Part shown: piece by piece, positions 1 through 8,947 of the stretch
How positions within the stretch are numbered: position 1 is the first letter of the stretch
How the letters are laid out: the number at the start of each line of letters is the position of its first letter
DNA from: Chitinophagaceae bacterium 26-R-25
GTDB lineage: Bacteria > Bacteroidota > Bacteroidia > Chitinophagales > Chitinophagaceae
Reading direction: 5' to 3'
NCBI GenBank assembly: GCA_029906195.1
Contig: JARWSJ010000001.1
Span: 2,232,001 to 2,296,000 of the forward strand
Length of the DNA stretch: 64,000 nt
Notes under the pieces: generated by a model
The model's database searches: none
The model's input: the letters and a program-made list of their open reading frames with translations, nothing else
Told to the model about the DNA's origin: nothing
Program-made: the position numbers and the translations under genes

Positions 1-1002
1 GCGCAAACCGATAAGAAACTACAAGCGGTTACCTACTCTTACAAGAACATCGAATTTTATGCAAAGGCTTCTGCAACGGGGAGCATTAATCCAAAAACAG
101 GGAAGGTTCGTGTGCTGGAACTGAAGATCATTGAAGTGCGCCAGAGCATGGGTAACATTGTCTGCAGCATGGATTGTATGCTTACCTGGACAAAATCAGG
201 CGACGAGGAATTCCTTGAAGGTACTTTTGTAGCGACCAGCACGCTCGATAGCAGCTTTTGCGGTAGAGGCACTGTGTTCCTGCGCAAAGAGGCGGTGTCC
301 GATTTTTATAAGGAACCTTTTGTTGCCCGGAAGGAAAAAGAAATTGCGAAAAAACTTGCCGCGGCAAATGCGGCTCCAAAGCCATTGGACAGCGTGAAAG
401 CCGCGCCGGTGCTAGTTGCCAAACCAAAGCCTGCACCAGTTGCTAAAACAACTCCCAAGTCGTCAGCGACTGCACCTGCAAAGAAACCTGCACCTAAATC
501 TTCGGCAGCTGTAGCAAAAGCAACCCCTAAAAAAAAGCCTGAAACAACGCTGTCTCCGCAAAAAATAGAGCCACTCGCACAACCCGATACGCCTAAAAAA
601 ACGATCACCATTTCTCCCGGTAAAAGTTTTTCAGCAAGCATTCCTTCTGTTATTAAAAACCGGGAAAACGAGGTAACGAGGACGATCATAGTAAAAACCA
701 ATGAGGTTGCTTTATACATTTACGATAATGGCACGATAGATCACGATACTGTCTCGGTTTACCTGGATAATAAATTGGTAGTATCCCGCAAAATGTTATC
801 GCTGGAACCGATCATCGTGAAAATTAAACTTGACACGACAAACAACTATCACGAAGTGGTGATGGTGGCGGAAAACCTTGGCGATATTCCTCCCAATACC
901 TCTCTAATGGTGGTAAAGGCTGGCGATCAACAATATGAAGTGCGCATTACATCTACGGAACAAAAGAATGCCGTGGTAGTGTTTAAGTATGCGGGAAATT
1001 GA
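1..1002 (+). CDS. Secreted protein with shared C-terminal module (5' end outside window)
   Basis: The frame is open from base 1, so the gene starts before the window; the first internal start-like codon is a GTG at 112. Three parts are visible: an N-terminal region with several cysteines, resembling the equivalent region of the genes at 3060 and 22924; an Ala/Lys/Pro-rich linker (about 363-630); and a C-terminal module of about 100 residues beginning VALYIYDNGTIDHDTVSVYL and containing AENLGDIPPNTSLMV. That module recurs at the C-termini of the genes at 3060-3917 and 22924-24117. The two complete paralogues have signal peptides, so export is inferred here. The TGA stop lies inside a family E repeat arm. 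Function unknown. Confidence 0.85.
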   Translation, partial: AQTDKKLQAVTYSYKNIEFYAKASATGSINPKTGKVRVLELKIIEVRQSMGNIVCSMDCMLTWTKSGDEEFLEGTFVATSTLDSSFCGRGTVFLRKEAVSDFYKEPFVARKEKEIAKKLAAANAAPKPLDSVKAAPVLVAKPKPAPVAKTTPKSSATAPAKKPAPKSSAAVAKATPKKKPETTLSPQKIEPLAQPDTPKKTITISPGKSFSASIPSVIKNRENEVTRTIIVKTNEVALYIYDNGTIDHDTVSVYLDNKLVVSRKMLSLEPIIVKIKLDTTNNYHEVVMVAENLGDIPPNTSLMVVKAGDQQYEVRITSTEQKNAVVVFKYAGN

Positions 1003-1322
1003 ATAACTGAATAACTGAGTAACTGAGTTGCTTACTGTTTTTAGCTGCGAATAGGCTGCACCGTGATTGTGAACTCCAGGCCTATTGATACGTTTCAAAA
1101 AATAATAGCGAGGTGGATAATAAACAAATGGCGCGAAGCAATCTGAGCGCTCGAATAGGATTGCTTCGCCCTGTCTCTGATATGTGGCGATGCTTTTAAT
1201 TCTCGAAATGCTTGATTTGCCAGGGGCTCGCAATGACGGTGTAAGGTTGTCTACAGTTTGGACCAGTCAGTTATTCAGTCAATCAGTTATTCAGTGATTC
1301 AGTTATTCAGTCATTCAGTCAC
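1000..1322. repeat. Family E arm pair, hairpin and palindrome N remnants
   Basis: This gap of about 316 bases between convergent genes holds no gene. A left arm of TGAATAACTGAATAACTGA type (1000-1028) is answered by a longer complementary arm (1265-1322). The stops of both flanking genes (1000-1002, and 1319-1321 on the minus strand) are inside the arms. Between them lies an 11-bp perfect hairpin GCGAAGCAATC / GATTGCTTCGC (1133-1143 and 1159-1169), followed by a separate CTCGCAATGACGG segment (about 1227-1239), a pair of motifs I know as a widespread bacterial intergenic repeat. Confidence 0.75.
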
Positions 1323-2809
1323 TCCCTGCTCAAATCCTTCAAAATTTTCACTCCATTTTCATTCTCAGGATTAAGTTCAACAGACTTCTTATACATTTTT
1401 ATGGCTTCATCTTTTTGCCCGTTTTGTAAGAGTGCCTCGCCGTAACTATCGTAGACGTTCCAACTTTGGGGAAACAATTGCATGTTTGTTTTAAAAACTT
1501 CTAATGCAAGATTCAACTTGTTGTTTGCCATAAGATCATAGCCAAGTATGTTGAATTCAGTTTCTACAAGAGAATAATGTGCTGAATCTTTTTTCATTGC
1601 AACCAAGTCAGTGTTAGCATCTTCGATGCCTTTGCTTACTAGCGTCCGGCCATATTCTCTGGCCGCACTTTTTGCCAAAGGAACCGCTTTGCCACCATTC
1701 AGGATTTTGAGTGCATCTCCACCTACGTCTTCTGTTCTGTTTTGTGTATTGTCAATTACAATGACCGTTTGATGCCTGGTGATATTCCTTAAGAAAACTG
1801 CTGAAAGGCCTATCAAACCTCCAGTGTGCCCCACTACCTGACCGAATGGATTGTCGTTATATACTTTCCAGCCGAGGCCAATTTCTACAGGACTGTCTTT
1901 TCCGTTATTCAGTTTGGTTAGAGTGTATGCTTTCGCCAAAGTCGCGTCAGACAATAGTTTGCCGTTGTATAATGCCTGATCATATTTTAGAAGATCTTCC
2001 GTTGTTGTAATGATCTCGCCAAACCCCTTGAACTGATAATTTTGCCAGTAGTCTGCAATAAACTTAATGGTGTCTGTTTTTTGCATGGCGGTTGAATAAA
2101 CAAACGGATAGTTGTAAGTCTCTGCAAGATTTGTTTTTTCTTCAGGTAAATAATGATAGAATGTCGCTTTGGGAAAAAATGTTTTAGTCATTCCAGCCGG
2201 TTCAAAAACGTTCTTCTTAATATACTCAGCATACGGTATTCCAGTAATGCTTTCTATTATCAGCGAAAGAAAAATGTAATTCACGTTTTCGTAAGTCGCA
2301 TTGTCGCCGGGCTGGTATTTCAAAGGCAGTTTCAGTGCTGCATAACGTGCTACAATATCTTTATTGGTGAAAACGGTGTCGGGATGTGCTAGCCTCAGCG
2401 AATCAAAAAATTTATCGTAGGGTGGCAATCCAGACGTGTGAGATAAAAGATGCCGGATTCTTATTTCGGGATAAGGAAATGCAGGCAGGTATTTGTTTAC
2501 CGGATCATCAATATTCAGCTTCCCTTTTTCGTACAATTGAAAAATACCTGTTGCTGTAAAGGTTTTTGTTATGGATGCGATACAAAACTGAGTGTTATTT
2601 GTATTGAGTTTTTTGTTGGCAAAGTCTGCATAGCCAAACGATTTTTCATAAACGATCTTTCCGTTGTCAGCTACCAGGACATTTCCGTTAAACCGCTGGT
2701 TATCGTGCAACGCAGTGAAATATTTATCAAGTGCTTGTTTTTTGCTTTGGGCTAAGACATTTGCGGTTGCAATAATCAAAAGCAGCAGGAATGCGGCGAT
2801 CTTTTTCAT
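1319..2809 (-). CDS. Secreted serine hydrolase (class C beta-lactamase family) with C-terminal TPR
   Basis: A signal peptide (1-20, ending VLAQ) precedes a PF00144-type penicillin-binding/esterase domain. The nucleophile motif is SITK (S79-K82), the second motif YEN (Y173-N175) and the KTG equivalent HTGG (328-331). Residues of about 400-496 form TPR-like helices (DSYGEALLQNGQKDEAIKMY). Members of this family act as D,D-peptidases, esterases or lactamases; the substrate cannot be told from sequence. The TPR extension suggests a partner-binding role. The stop codon falls in a family E repeat arm. Confidence 0.88.
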   Translation of the reverse strand: MKKIAAFLLLLIIATANVLAQSKKQALDKYFTALHDNQRFNGNVLVADNGKIVYEKSFGYADFANKKLNTNNTQFCIASITKTFTATGIFQLYEKGKLNIDDPVNKYLPAFPYPEIRIRHLLSHTSGLPPYDKFFDSLRLAHPDTVFTNKDIVARYAALKLPLKYQPGDNATYENVNYIFLSLIIESITGIPYAEYIKKNVFEPAGMTKTFFPKATFYHYLPEEKTNLAETYNYPFVYSTAMQKTDTIKFIADYWQNYQFKGFGEIITTTEDLLKYDQALYNGKLLSDATLAKAYTLTKLNNGKDSPVEIGLGWKVYNDNPFGQVVGHTGGLIGLSAVFLRNITRHQTVIVIDNTQNRTEDVGGDALKILNGGKAVPLAKSAAREYGRTLVSKGIEDANTDLVAMKKDSAHYSLVETEFNILGYDLMANNKLNLALEVFKTNMQLFPQSWNVYDSYGEALLQNGQKDEAIKMYKKSVELNPENENGVKILKDLSRE

Positions 2810-3059
2810 GAATGAAGTTTTAAGGGATGAATAGCGACACTAACATAGATTATTTTCCCCGTTCGAGAAAGGCCGAACGCGTTATTTAAACGCCTTCAGA
2901 GAACTTATTTTACCTGTGGTTGTTGCTCCTTATGAAAGGATGATGGCAAGGTTTTTTAGTGCGTGCTCTCACCTGACTTTAAATACAACAATAACTTTTC
3001 TTTTACCTTTTCTTTTGAAAGCGTGTTGGGCAATTAACTATTTTTAATGGTATCAAACC

Positions 3060-3917
3060 ATGACAATAAAACGCCTGCTGGCATTTACCATTATTGCTCT
3101 TTTTTGTTGTTGTTCCTGTATCGCGCAGGATCTTGCCGGAATTTGGCGAGGGTCGCTCATCCAGGATTCAGGCGGCTGTTTTCCCGTTTACAATATTGAA
3201 ATGCAGATCAACTTTGCCAACAATAATCTGCAGGGCAAATCCTATGATTTTTACGATACGGAAAGACTGGTGCAACTATCCTTTTCAGGAAAGTTCAATC
3301 CGCTTTCAAAACGTATCGTTATCATCGAGAACAAGGTGATTCGCTACAGTATTCCGGCCGACTGTGTTCCGTGCATTAAAACCTACATGCTACAATATGA
3401 TTCAAGCAACCATGAGGAGGTTTTAAAAGGGGAGTTTAAAGGCTATGCGATGGATACAAAAACGCCCTGCCCTTCTGGAAAAATCATTTTACGGCGGGCC
3501 GCTATTCCTGTATTTAAAAACGAGATTGATCAGAGTGAAGAATTGGCTGAAATTCAGGAAACGCTTAAGTTAAAGCCCCGCAAGAAAGAACTGGAAAAAG
3601 AGATGGTGTTTCACACTCCCACTATCAAAATTCAGCTTTACGATAATGCGGAACTAGATGGCGATACGGTGACCGTATTGCTAAACAACCGCCTTTTGCT
3701 GTATAAAAAAATGCTCACCGACAAAGCGCTAACACTCGAAATAAATGCTTTTCCTGATGTAGATTACGAGTTGATCATGTATGCCGACAACCTCGGACGG
3801 GTGCCCCCAAACACGGCTGTCATGGAGATCACCGCTGGCAAACAGCATTACGAGGTGCATATGACATCTACGCTGGAAAAAAGCGCTGTGGTGAGGTTTA
3901 GGTACCAGAAGGACTAG
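3060..3917 (+). CDS. Secreted protein, paralogue with shared C-terminal module
   Basis: 285 residues with a signal peptide (about 1-22, ending SCIAQ). An N-terminal domain begins GIWRGSL, a lipocalin-like start, and is rich in beta-prone stretches with several cysteines. A charged linker (about 160-185) leads to a C-terminal module of about 100 residues: IQLYDNAELDGDTVTVLLNN ... YADNLGRVPPNTAVM. The module matches the C-termini of the genes at 1-1002 and 22924-24117. The DNxxxDGD stretch looks like a possible calcium-binding loop, which is inference. It stands alone and its function is unknown. Confidence 0.85.
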   Translation: MTIKRLLAFTIIALFCCCSCIAQDLAGIWRGSLIQDSGGCFPVYNIEMQINFANNNLQGKSYDFYDTERLVQLSFSGKFNPLSKRIVIIENKVIRYSIPADCVPCIKTYMLQYDSSNHEEVLKGEFKGYAMDTKTPCPSGKIILRRAAIPVFKNEIDQSEELAEIQETLKLKPRKKELEKEMVFHTPTIKIQLYDNAELDGDTVTVLLNNRLLLYKKMLTDKALTLEINAFPDVDYELIMYADNLGRVPPNTAVMEITAGKQHYEVHMTSTLEKSAVVRFRYQKD

Positions 3918-3923
3918 GAGAAC

Positions 3924-4021
3924 AGTTGAAAATTGAAAGTTGAAAATTGAAAATGATAGCCTAATGCATAGTTGTCTTTAATAGTTCGCCATTTTCAATT
4001 TTCAACTTTCAATTTTCAATT
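3924..4021. repeat. Family A inverted arm pair
   Basis: A left arm (3924-3955) of TTGAAAATTGAAAGTTG type follows the stop of the previous gene. Its reverse complement lies at 3990-4021. They enclose 34 bases of unique sequence and could form a long A/T-rich hairpin. Confidence 0.9.
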
Positions 4022-4142
4022 ATTGTCTTACTTCGCTCATTCTCAATGTGAACCAAATCCGGCCTTCTTTGTTACTCCTCTGTATTTCCTCTTTTACACC
4101 TTTTTACTTATCTTATAGGAACTAAAAACAAAATGATTGTTT

Positions 4143-4571
4143 ATGAAAAAAGTATCAGACATTTTATCTCAAAAAAAGTACACGTTGATTGCAGTCACGC
4201 CAGACACTACAGTATTGGAAGCACTGAATGTGATGGCGGAAAAAAACATCGGATCTGTATTGGTGATGGAAGGCGAAGAGTATTTCGGATTGCTGACTGA
4301 ACGCGATTATTCGCGTAAAGTGATCCTGAAATCAAAGTCTTCTACCGATACGAAGGTCTACGATATTATGTCAATCGGATTGCCAAGAATTACTCCCGAT
4401 AATTCTATCGAGGTGTGCATGCATTTGATGAGTGAGAACAACATCCGCTATTTGCCAGTGTTTGAAAACGATAAAGTGTGTGGTATTATTTCCGTAAACG
4501 ACGTGATCAAGGCCATCATTTCACACCAGGAAGAAACCATTGCTCACTTGGAGAGCTATATACACAGCTGA
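4143..4571 (+). CDS. CBS-domain protein
   Basis: 142 residues made of two CBS domains (about 5-62 and 73-130), with nothing attached. Typical CBS features are TVLEALNVMAEKNIGSVLVM and SIEVCMHLMSENNIRYLPVF. Paired CBS domains bind adenine nucleotides (AMP, ATP or SAM) and usually act as sensor modules. The ATG at 4143 is preferred; an in-frame TTG lies six bases upstream. No neighbour suggests a partner. Family assignment is firm, role unknown. Confidence 0.9.
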   Translation: MKKVSDILSQKKYTLIAVTPDTTVLEALNVMAEKNIGSVLVMEGEEYFGLLTERDYSRKVILKSKSSTDTKVYDIMSIGLPRITPDNSIEVCMHLMSENNIRYLPVFENDKVCGIISVNDVIKAIISHQEETIAHLESYIHS

Positions 4572-4767
4572 GAGTTGAAAATGGAAAATTGAAAGTTGAA
4601 AATGACAGGTGCAGTTACTCAAAGTTTTGATTGATGTTTTTGAATAAATAAGAAGGGCTCCGATAATCAAATTTATCGGAGCCCTCGTCTACTAAAAACA
4701 AGTTGAATACAAAAATGCCTTTAGCAATCAAAACTCATTTTCAACTTTCAACTTTCAATTTTCAATT
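4572..4767. repeat. Family A arm pair enclosing a terminator hairpin
   Basis: The left arm (4572-4604) begins at the CBS gene stop. The right arm (4736-4767) contains the stop codon of the convergent mutS2-like gene. A 12-bp GC-rich hairpin (4655-4684) sits between them. Confidence 0.85.
4655..4684. terminator. Bidirectional terminator-like hairpin
   Basis: A perfect 12-bp stem GGGCTCCGATAA / TTATCGGAGCCC with a 6-base loop lies between two convergent genes. No clean T-run follows on the plus strand, so function as a terminator is inferred from stem strength and position. Confidence 0.6.
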
Positions 4768-6870
4768 CCCCTCCACTATCTTCTCTTTCACCAAAACCAA
4801 ATCTTTCATATCCACCTGCATAGGCAGCAAGCCGATCTTTACAACCGCTTTTTTGCCGCGCACTTCAAGCACCTGCCCCACCTGGTGATTCTTCTTCATT
4901 TTTACTTTGCTGCCTACAGCAATTTCGCCCTGCACTTCAGCAAATTTTGATTCTACTTTTTTCTGCAGTTTGTTCACCACTTTTGTTTCATCTTTCTTGA
5001 ACAACAGGGCAAACATCTGCTTCATCACTTTTTCCTTGTCATCCGTTTTTTTCCATTCGATCAGTATCTGCTTGATCTTGCGATCCATGTCTTTCAGGTA
5101 AGCGATGCGATCTTCTGTTATTTTATTTTGCTCCTTCAAAACTTCCACCTGCTGGCGATGGCGCTCCTTGTCCATTACCTGCTGCATCTCTTTTTTCAAC
5201 TTCTCATTTTCGCGAAGCAAATGATTCAGCTCTTTTTCTTTCTTCTCAAGATCGCGGAGATCCTGTTCTGTTGCATTCAGCAATTTATCCAAACGGAAAT
5301 GATCTTCATCTACCATTTTTCTCGCACGGGCGATCAATGATTTGTCAAGCCCAATTCTTTCCGCAATGGAGAAGGTATAGGAACTTCCAGGCTTGCCAAC
5401 GATCAGCTTATACATCGGCAGCAAACTGGCTTCGTCAAAGGCCATGGCACCGTTGATGATGCCCGGCGTTTTGTTCGCCATTACCTTAAGGTTGAGGTAG
5501 TGTGTGGTAACGATACCAAATGAATGTTTGCGGGCCATTTCTTCCAGAATAACCTCGGCAAATGCACCACCAAGATTCGGATCACTACCGCTTCCCAATT
5601 CATCGATAAAGAACAAAGTCTTGCCATTGGCACTTTCCATGAAGTACTTCATGTTTTTCAAGTGCGAACTATAGGTACTCAACTCAAATTCCAGGCTCTG
5701 TGTGTCACCAATATGAATCATGAGTTGCTTGAAGATGCCCATTTGCGAAGAAGGATGCACAGGCACCAGCAAACCGGCCTGCACCATCATTTGCAGCAAT
5801 CCCACCGTTTTTAAAGTAACCGTTTTACCTCCGGCGTTGGGTCCGCTGATCACCAGTATCCTGTTTTTTTCATCCAGTGTCACAGCAACGGGAATGGTTG
5901 GTTTGCCCGATTTTTTATTGTACAAAAACAACAAAGGGTGCATGGCTTGTACAAGGTGTATGTGCGCTTTATCGTTTACCAAAGGATATTCTCCATTGTA
6001 ATCAATCGCGAGTTTTGCCTTGGCACGAATGAAATCATATTCGCCCACGATGTTGAGGTATTGTTGTAGCAAAGGCGCATGAACAGAGAGTTTGGCGGTC
6101 AGCTCACGCAAAATGCGGTACACTTCGCGGCTTTCTTCGTGCTCAAGAGAAAAGACGTCGTTGTTGAGTTCAATCGTTTCTTCAGGTTCGATGAATGTGG
6201 TGCGTCTTGTGTCGCTTTCACCATGCAGAATACCCTTTACCATTCTTTTTTGCTCCGCAAAAACGGCGAGTACTCTCCTGCCATTTAGGAACGATTCTTC
6301 AATGTCGGCGAGATATCCCTGCTTGTTGAGTTTGGAAACGATCTTGTCGAACACGCGACGGAGGTCGGTACGCTTGCGATACAGGTTCATGCGAATGCGC
6401 TGCAGATCCTCAGAAGCATTGTCCAGCACATTCCCATTGTCATCCAGTATCTCGTTGATGTGTTGCTGAATGGCTTTTTCGTAGTGCGAACCTTCGATCA
6501 CTTTTGCCAGTGCATCGTAAACCAACCTTCTTTCGGCATCAAACCAGCGGAAAATATTCTGAATGCTCTCAGCCAGCTTTTTGATCTGCATGAATTGGTC
6601 GCCGCTGAGCACCGCTCCCGGAATGCCCAACAACTTCAGGTCCTTCGACAGGTTCAGTGTATAATCATTAGGAAAATAAATGCCATTCAGAACCAGTTGC
6701 CTGTATTCATGGCTTTGTTTTAATTCAACCTGTATGAATTCATTTTTTGTATGTATGCGTAATTGCTCAGCTTTCTTCTTTGCGTACTCGCTTTTGCAAT
6801 GTGCCGTCAGCAAATCCTTTACTTTGTCAAATTCCAATTGATAGACGGCCGATTCCGGAAATAATTTCAA
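4762..6870 (-). CDS. mutS2: MutS2-family ATPase lacking the Smr domain
   Basis: 702 residues. A helical core/clamp region (about 1-300) precedes the MutS ABC-type ATPase: Walker A GPNAGGKT (343-350), Walker B with FIDELGSGSDP (about 421-431) and a TTH switch (455-457). A long charged coiled coil follows (about 515-615), then a small beta-rich C-terminal region (about 640-700). Canonical MutS2 is near 780 residues and ends in an Smr nuclease domain; none is present here, so DNA or ribosome binding without that nuclease is inferred. MutS2 proteins act in recombination control or in rescue of collided ribosomes. The stop codon is inside a family A repeat arm, so the C-terminus may have been trimmed. 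Confidence 0.88.
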   Translation of the reverse strand: MKLFPESAVYQLEFDKVKDLLTAHCKSEYAKKKAEQLRIHTKNEFIQVELKQSHEYRQLVLNGIYFPNDYTLNLSKDLKLLGIPGAVLSGDQFMQIKKLAESIQNIFRWFDAERRLVYDALAKVIEGSHYEKAIQQHINEILDDNGNVLDNASEDLQRIRMNLYRKRTDLRRVFDKIVSKLNKQGYLADIEESFLNGRRVLAVFAEQKRMVKGILHGESDTRRTTFIEPEETIELNNDVFSLEHEESREVYRILRELTAKLSVHAPLLQQYLNIVGEYDFIRAKAKLAIDYNGEYPLVNDKAHIHLVQAMHPLLFLYNKKSGKPTIPVAVTLDEKNRILVISGPNAGGKTVTLKTVGLLQMMVQAGLLVPVHPSSQMGIFKQLMIHIGDTQSLEFELSTYSSHLKNMKYFMESANGKTLFFIDELGSGSDPNLGGAFAEVILEEMARKHSFGIVTTHYLNLKVMANKTPGIINGAMAFDEASLLPMYKLIVGKPGSSYTFSIAERIGLDKSLIARARKMVDEDHFRLDKLLNATEQDLRDLEKKEKELNHLLRENEKLKKEMQQVMDKERHRQQVEVLKEQNKITEDRIAYLKDMDRKIKQILIEWKKTDDKEKVMKQMFALLFKKDETKVVNKLQKKVESKFAEVQGEIAVGSKVKMKKNHQVGQVLEVRGKKAVVKIGLLPMQVDMKDLVLVKEKIVEGN

Positions 6871-7016
6871 CTGCTATATAATTTAGGCTGCAAATTTCGG
6901 CCAAAGTTTATTATAATTGACATACAATTTTTAGGAACCAGAAGTTAGGAATTAGGAATTTAGAGAGGCGTAAAACAATCAAATTATTACGGAACTTATA
7001 TAAAATCAAGAATTGC

Positions 7017-8219
7017 ATGAAAAATCCTTTAACCTCGATAACCGTTTTAACGATTATTGCATTGCTTTCATTTTCAGGAACTTTTGCACAGAAGAAAAAG
7101 AAAAAATCGACTGCGCATAAGCAAACTACCACAAAACATTCATCTTCAACTATGTCAACAGCATCTTCCGACCCTTATTTATTGTTGGGAACCTATACCA
7201 ATAGCGGAAAAAGTAAAGGCATCTATGTGTATAAATTCGATGCTGCCACGGGCGAGGCCACAGAAGTAAACAATGTACCCAGCTCCAACCCTTCATTCCT
7301 GGCAATTTCTACCGACAAAAAAACGGTTTTCGCTGTTAACGAAGACAACGGCCCGGGAGCGGTTTCTTCCTATGCTTTTGATAAAAAAGACGGTTCTCTT
7401 TCCTTCATCAATACCGAGCCAACTTCCGGTGAATCCCCTTGTTTTGTTGCGACAAGCAAAAACGGAAAATTTATAGCCGTGGCGAATTACAGCTCGGGCA
7501 ATTATCTTGTGTACCCGGTAGAAAAGGATGGCAGCATTGGCGAGCCTGTTGAAAAAAGAAAAGATGAAGGCACGGGGCCAAACACAAAAAGACAGGAAAA
7601 AGCACATGCTCACGCAACAGTCTTCTCTCCTGATAACAAATACCTTTTTGTAAACGATTTAGGTACGGACAAAATAATGATCTACCATTTCAATGCAGCA
7701 ACGGGAAGCCTCACCCCCGCCAAAACGCCTTTTGTACAAGTGAAACCGGGCAGCGGTCCACGCCACATGACATTTGATGCGAGTGGTAAATTCGCCTACC
7801 TCATGACCGAGCTTAGTGGCGAGGTGGTTGTATATAAATACAATGAAGGTCAATTCAAAGAAGTGCAAACTATTTCGAGCCACCCTGCCGATTATAAAGG
7901 ATCTATTGGGTCGGCCGATATTCATATTTCTCCTGATGGCAATTTCCTTTATGCGTCCAATCGCGGAGATGCCAACTCCATTGCTATTTTTAAGAGAGAT
8001 GCCGCTACGGGCAAATTAACGTCTGTAGGGTTTCAACCAACTTTGGGCATAACGCCTCGCAATTTCAATTTCGATCCTTCTGGAAATTTCCTGCTGGTTG
8101 CACATCAGCAAAGCGATGATGTAGTGATCTTTAAAGTAGATAAAAAAACAGGCCTGTTAACGGACACTGGCAAACGCATTAATGTGGGAAGTCCGGTTTG
8201 TGTACTGTGGGTGAAATAG
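7017..8219 (+). CDS. Secreted lactonase-type seven-bladed beta-propeller (6-phosphogluconolactonase-like)
   Basis: 400 residues. A signal peptide (about 1-24, ending TFAQ) and a lysine/threonine-rich spacer precede repeated blade motifs such as GTYTNSGKSKGIYVY, PCFVATSKNGKFIAVANYSS, SPDNKYLFVNDLGTD and SPDGNFLYASNRGDANS. These are characteristic of the PF10282 lactonase family (YbhE/Pgl type). Cytoplasmic members hydrolyse 6-phosphogluconolactone; the export signal suggests a different extracytoplasmic lactone or a binding role. Monocistronic by context. Confidence 0.85.
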   Translation: MKNPLTSITVLTIIALLSFSGTFAQKKKKKSTAHKQTTTKHSSSTMSTASSDPYLLLGTYTNSGKSKGIYVYKFDAATGEATEVNNVPSSNPSFLAISTDKKTVFAVNEDNGPGAVSSYAFDKKDGSLSFINTEPTSGESPCFVATSKNGKFIAVANYSSGNYLVYPVEKDGSIGEPVEKRKDEGTGPNTKRQEKAHAHATVFSPDNKYLFVNDLGTDKIMIYHFNAATGSLTPAKTPFVQVKPGSGPRHMTFDASGKFAYLMTELSGEVVVYKYNEGQFKEVQTISSHPADYKGSIGSADIHISPDGNFLYASNRGDANSIAIFKRDAATGKLTSVGFQPTLGITPRNFNFDPSGNFLLVAHQQSDDVVIFKVDKKTGLLTDTGKRINVGSPVCVLWVK

Positions 8220-8220
8220 A

Positions 8221-8320
8221 GGAACTAGAAATCAGGAATTAGGAAATAGGAGTTAGGAATTAGGAGTCAGAAATTAGGAGCCATCTTCTAATTCCTAACT
8301 CCTAATTCCTAATTCCTAAA
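8221..8320. repeat. Family C inverted arms
   Basis: Repeated GGAATTAGGA units follow the propeller gene, and their complement CCTAATTCCTAA precedes the convergent VOC gene. The TAG stop of the VOC gene (8316-8318 on the minus strand) is part of the right arm. Confidence 0.85.
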
Positions 8321-8798
8321 TCAACGCCAGCAGCGCATCCAAATCCAAATGCTCAGTCACCATCATAAGGTTTCCATCTGCATCCAGCGGCCATTCTTCT
8401 TTGGGTCTGTCCCAATATAATTCAACGCCGTTGCCATCGGGATCGTCAAGATAAATGGCTTTAGAAACGCCGTGATCAGAGGCTCCCGTTAACGGATATT
8501 TCGCATCAATCAATCTCTTTAATACAACTCCAAGATCTCGTTCTGTGGGATATAATATTGCGGTATGAAACAAGCCTGCTGCATGAACCGGCGCCGGTCC
8601 TGCATTCTTGCTATACCAGGTATTTAGCCCGATGTGATGATGGTATCCTCCTGCGGACAGAAACACCGCCTGCGTTCCATATCGCTGCATGATCTCAAAT
8701 CCGAGAATGTCTTTATAAAAAGCCAACGCTTTGTCAAGGTCAGTAACTTTTAAATGTACGTGACCAATGCGTGTTTGTGGTGGTACGATGTAAGTCAT
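8316..8798 (-). CDS. VOC-family (glyoxalase / extradiol dioxygenase-like) protein
   Basis: 160 residues with two beta-alpha-beta-beta-beta half-domains. An N-terminal metal-ligand histidine is expected in IGHVHLKVTDLDKALAFY, a second in GLFHTAIL, and a glutamate in GNGVELYWDRP, giving the His/His/Glu triad of metal-dependent VOC enzymes. The closest general type is the catechol-2,3-dioxygenase-like (CatE/YfiE) group. The substrate is unknown. The stop codon comes from a family C arm. Confidence 0.85.
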   Translation of the reverse strand: MTYIVPPQTRIGHVHLKVTDLDKALAFYKDILGFEIMQRYGTQAVFLSAGGYHHHIGLNTWYSKNAGPAPVHAAGLFHTAILYPTERDLGVVLKRLIDAKYPLTGASDHGVSKAIYLDDPDGNGVELYWDRPKEEWPLDADGNLMMVTEHLDLDALLALI

Positions 8799-8822
8799 GG
8801 TTGAATCATTAAATCATTGATT

Positions 8823-8947
8823 AATTGAAAATTGAAAGTTGAAAATTGAAAATGATTGTTTTGTGAAAGATGGTCTTACAAAAGCAGCCATTTTCAACTT
8901 TCAACTTTCAATTTTCAATTATAGGGCGAATGCAATTCGCCCCTACC
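8823..8947. repeat. Family A arm pair plus palindrome L
   Basis: Arms at 8823-8854 and 8889-8920 are complementary. Directly after the right arm lies palindrome L (GGGCGAATGCAATTCGCCC, with trailing CTACC), whose CTA supplies the stop codon of the minus-strand gene at 8943. A second palindrome L lies near 36735. Confidence 0.85.

Noticed and set aside
306-719. Minus-strand frame rich in Ala, Gly and Phe
   Set aside because: It is the antisense image of the Ala/Lys/Pro linker of the paralogue at 1-1002; the same effect occurs at 23283-23708 and 35996-36529.
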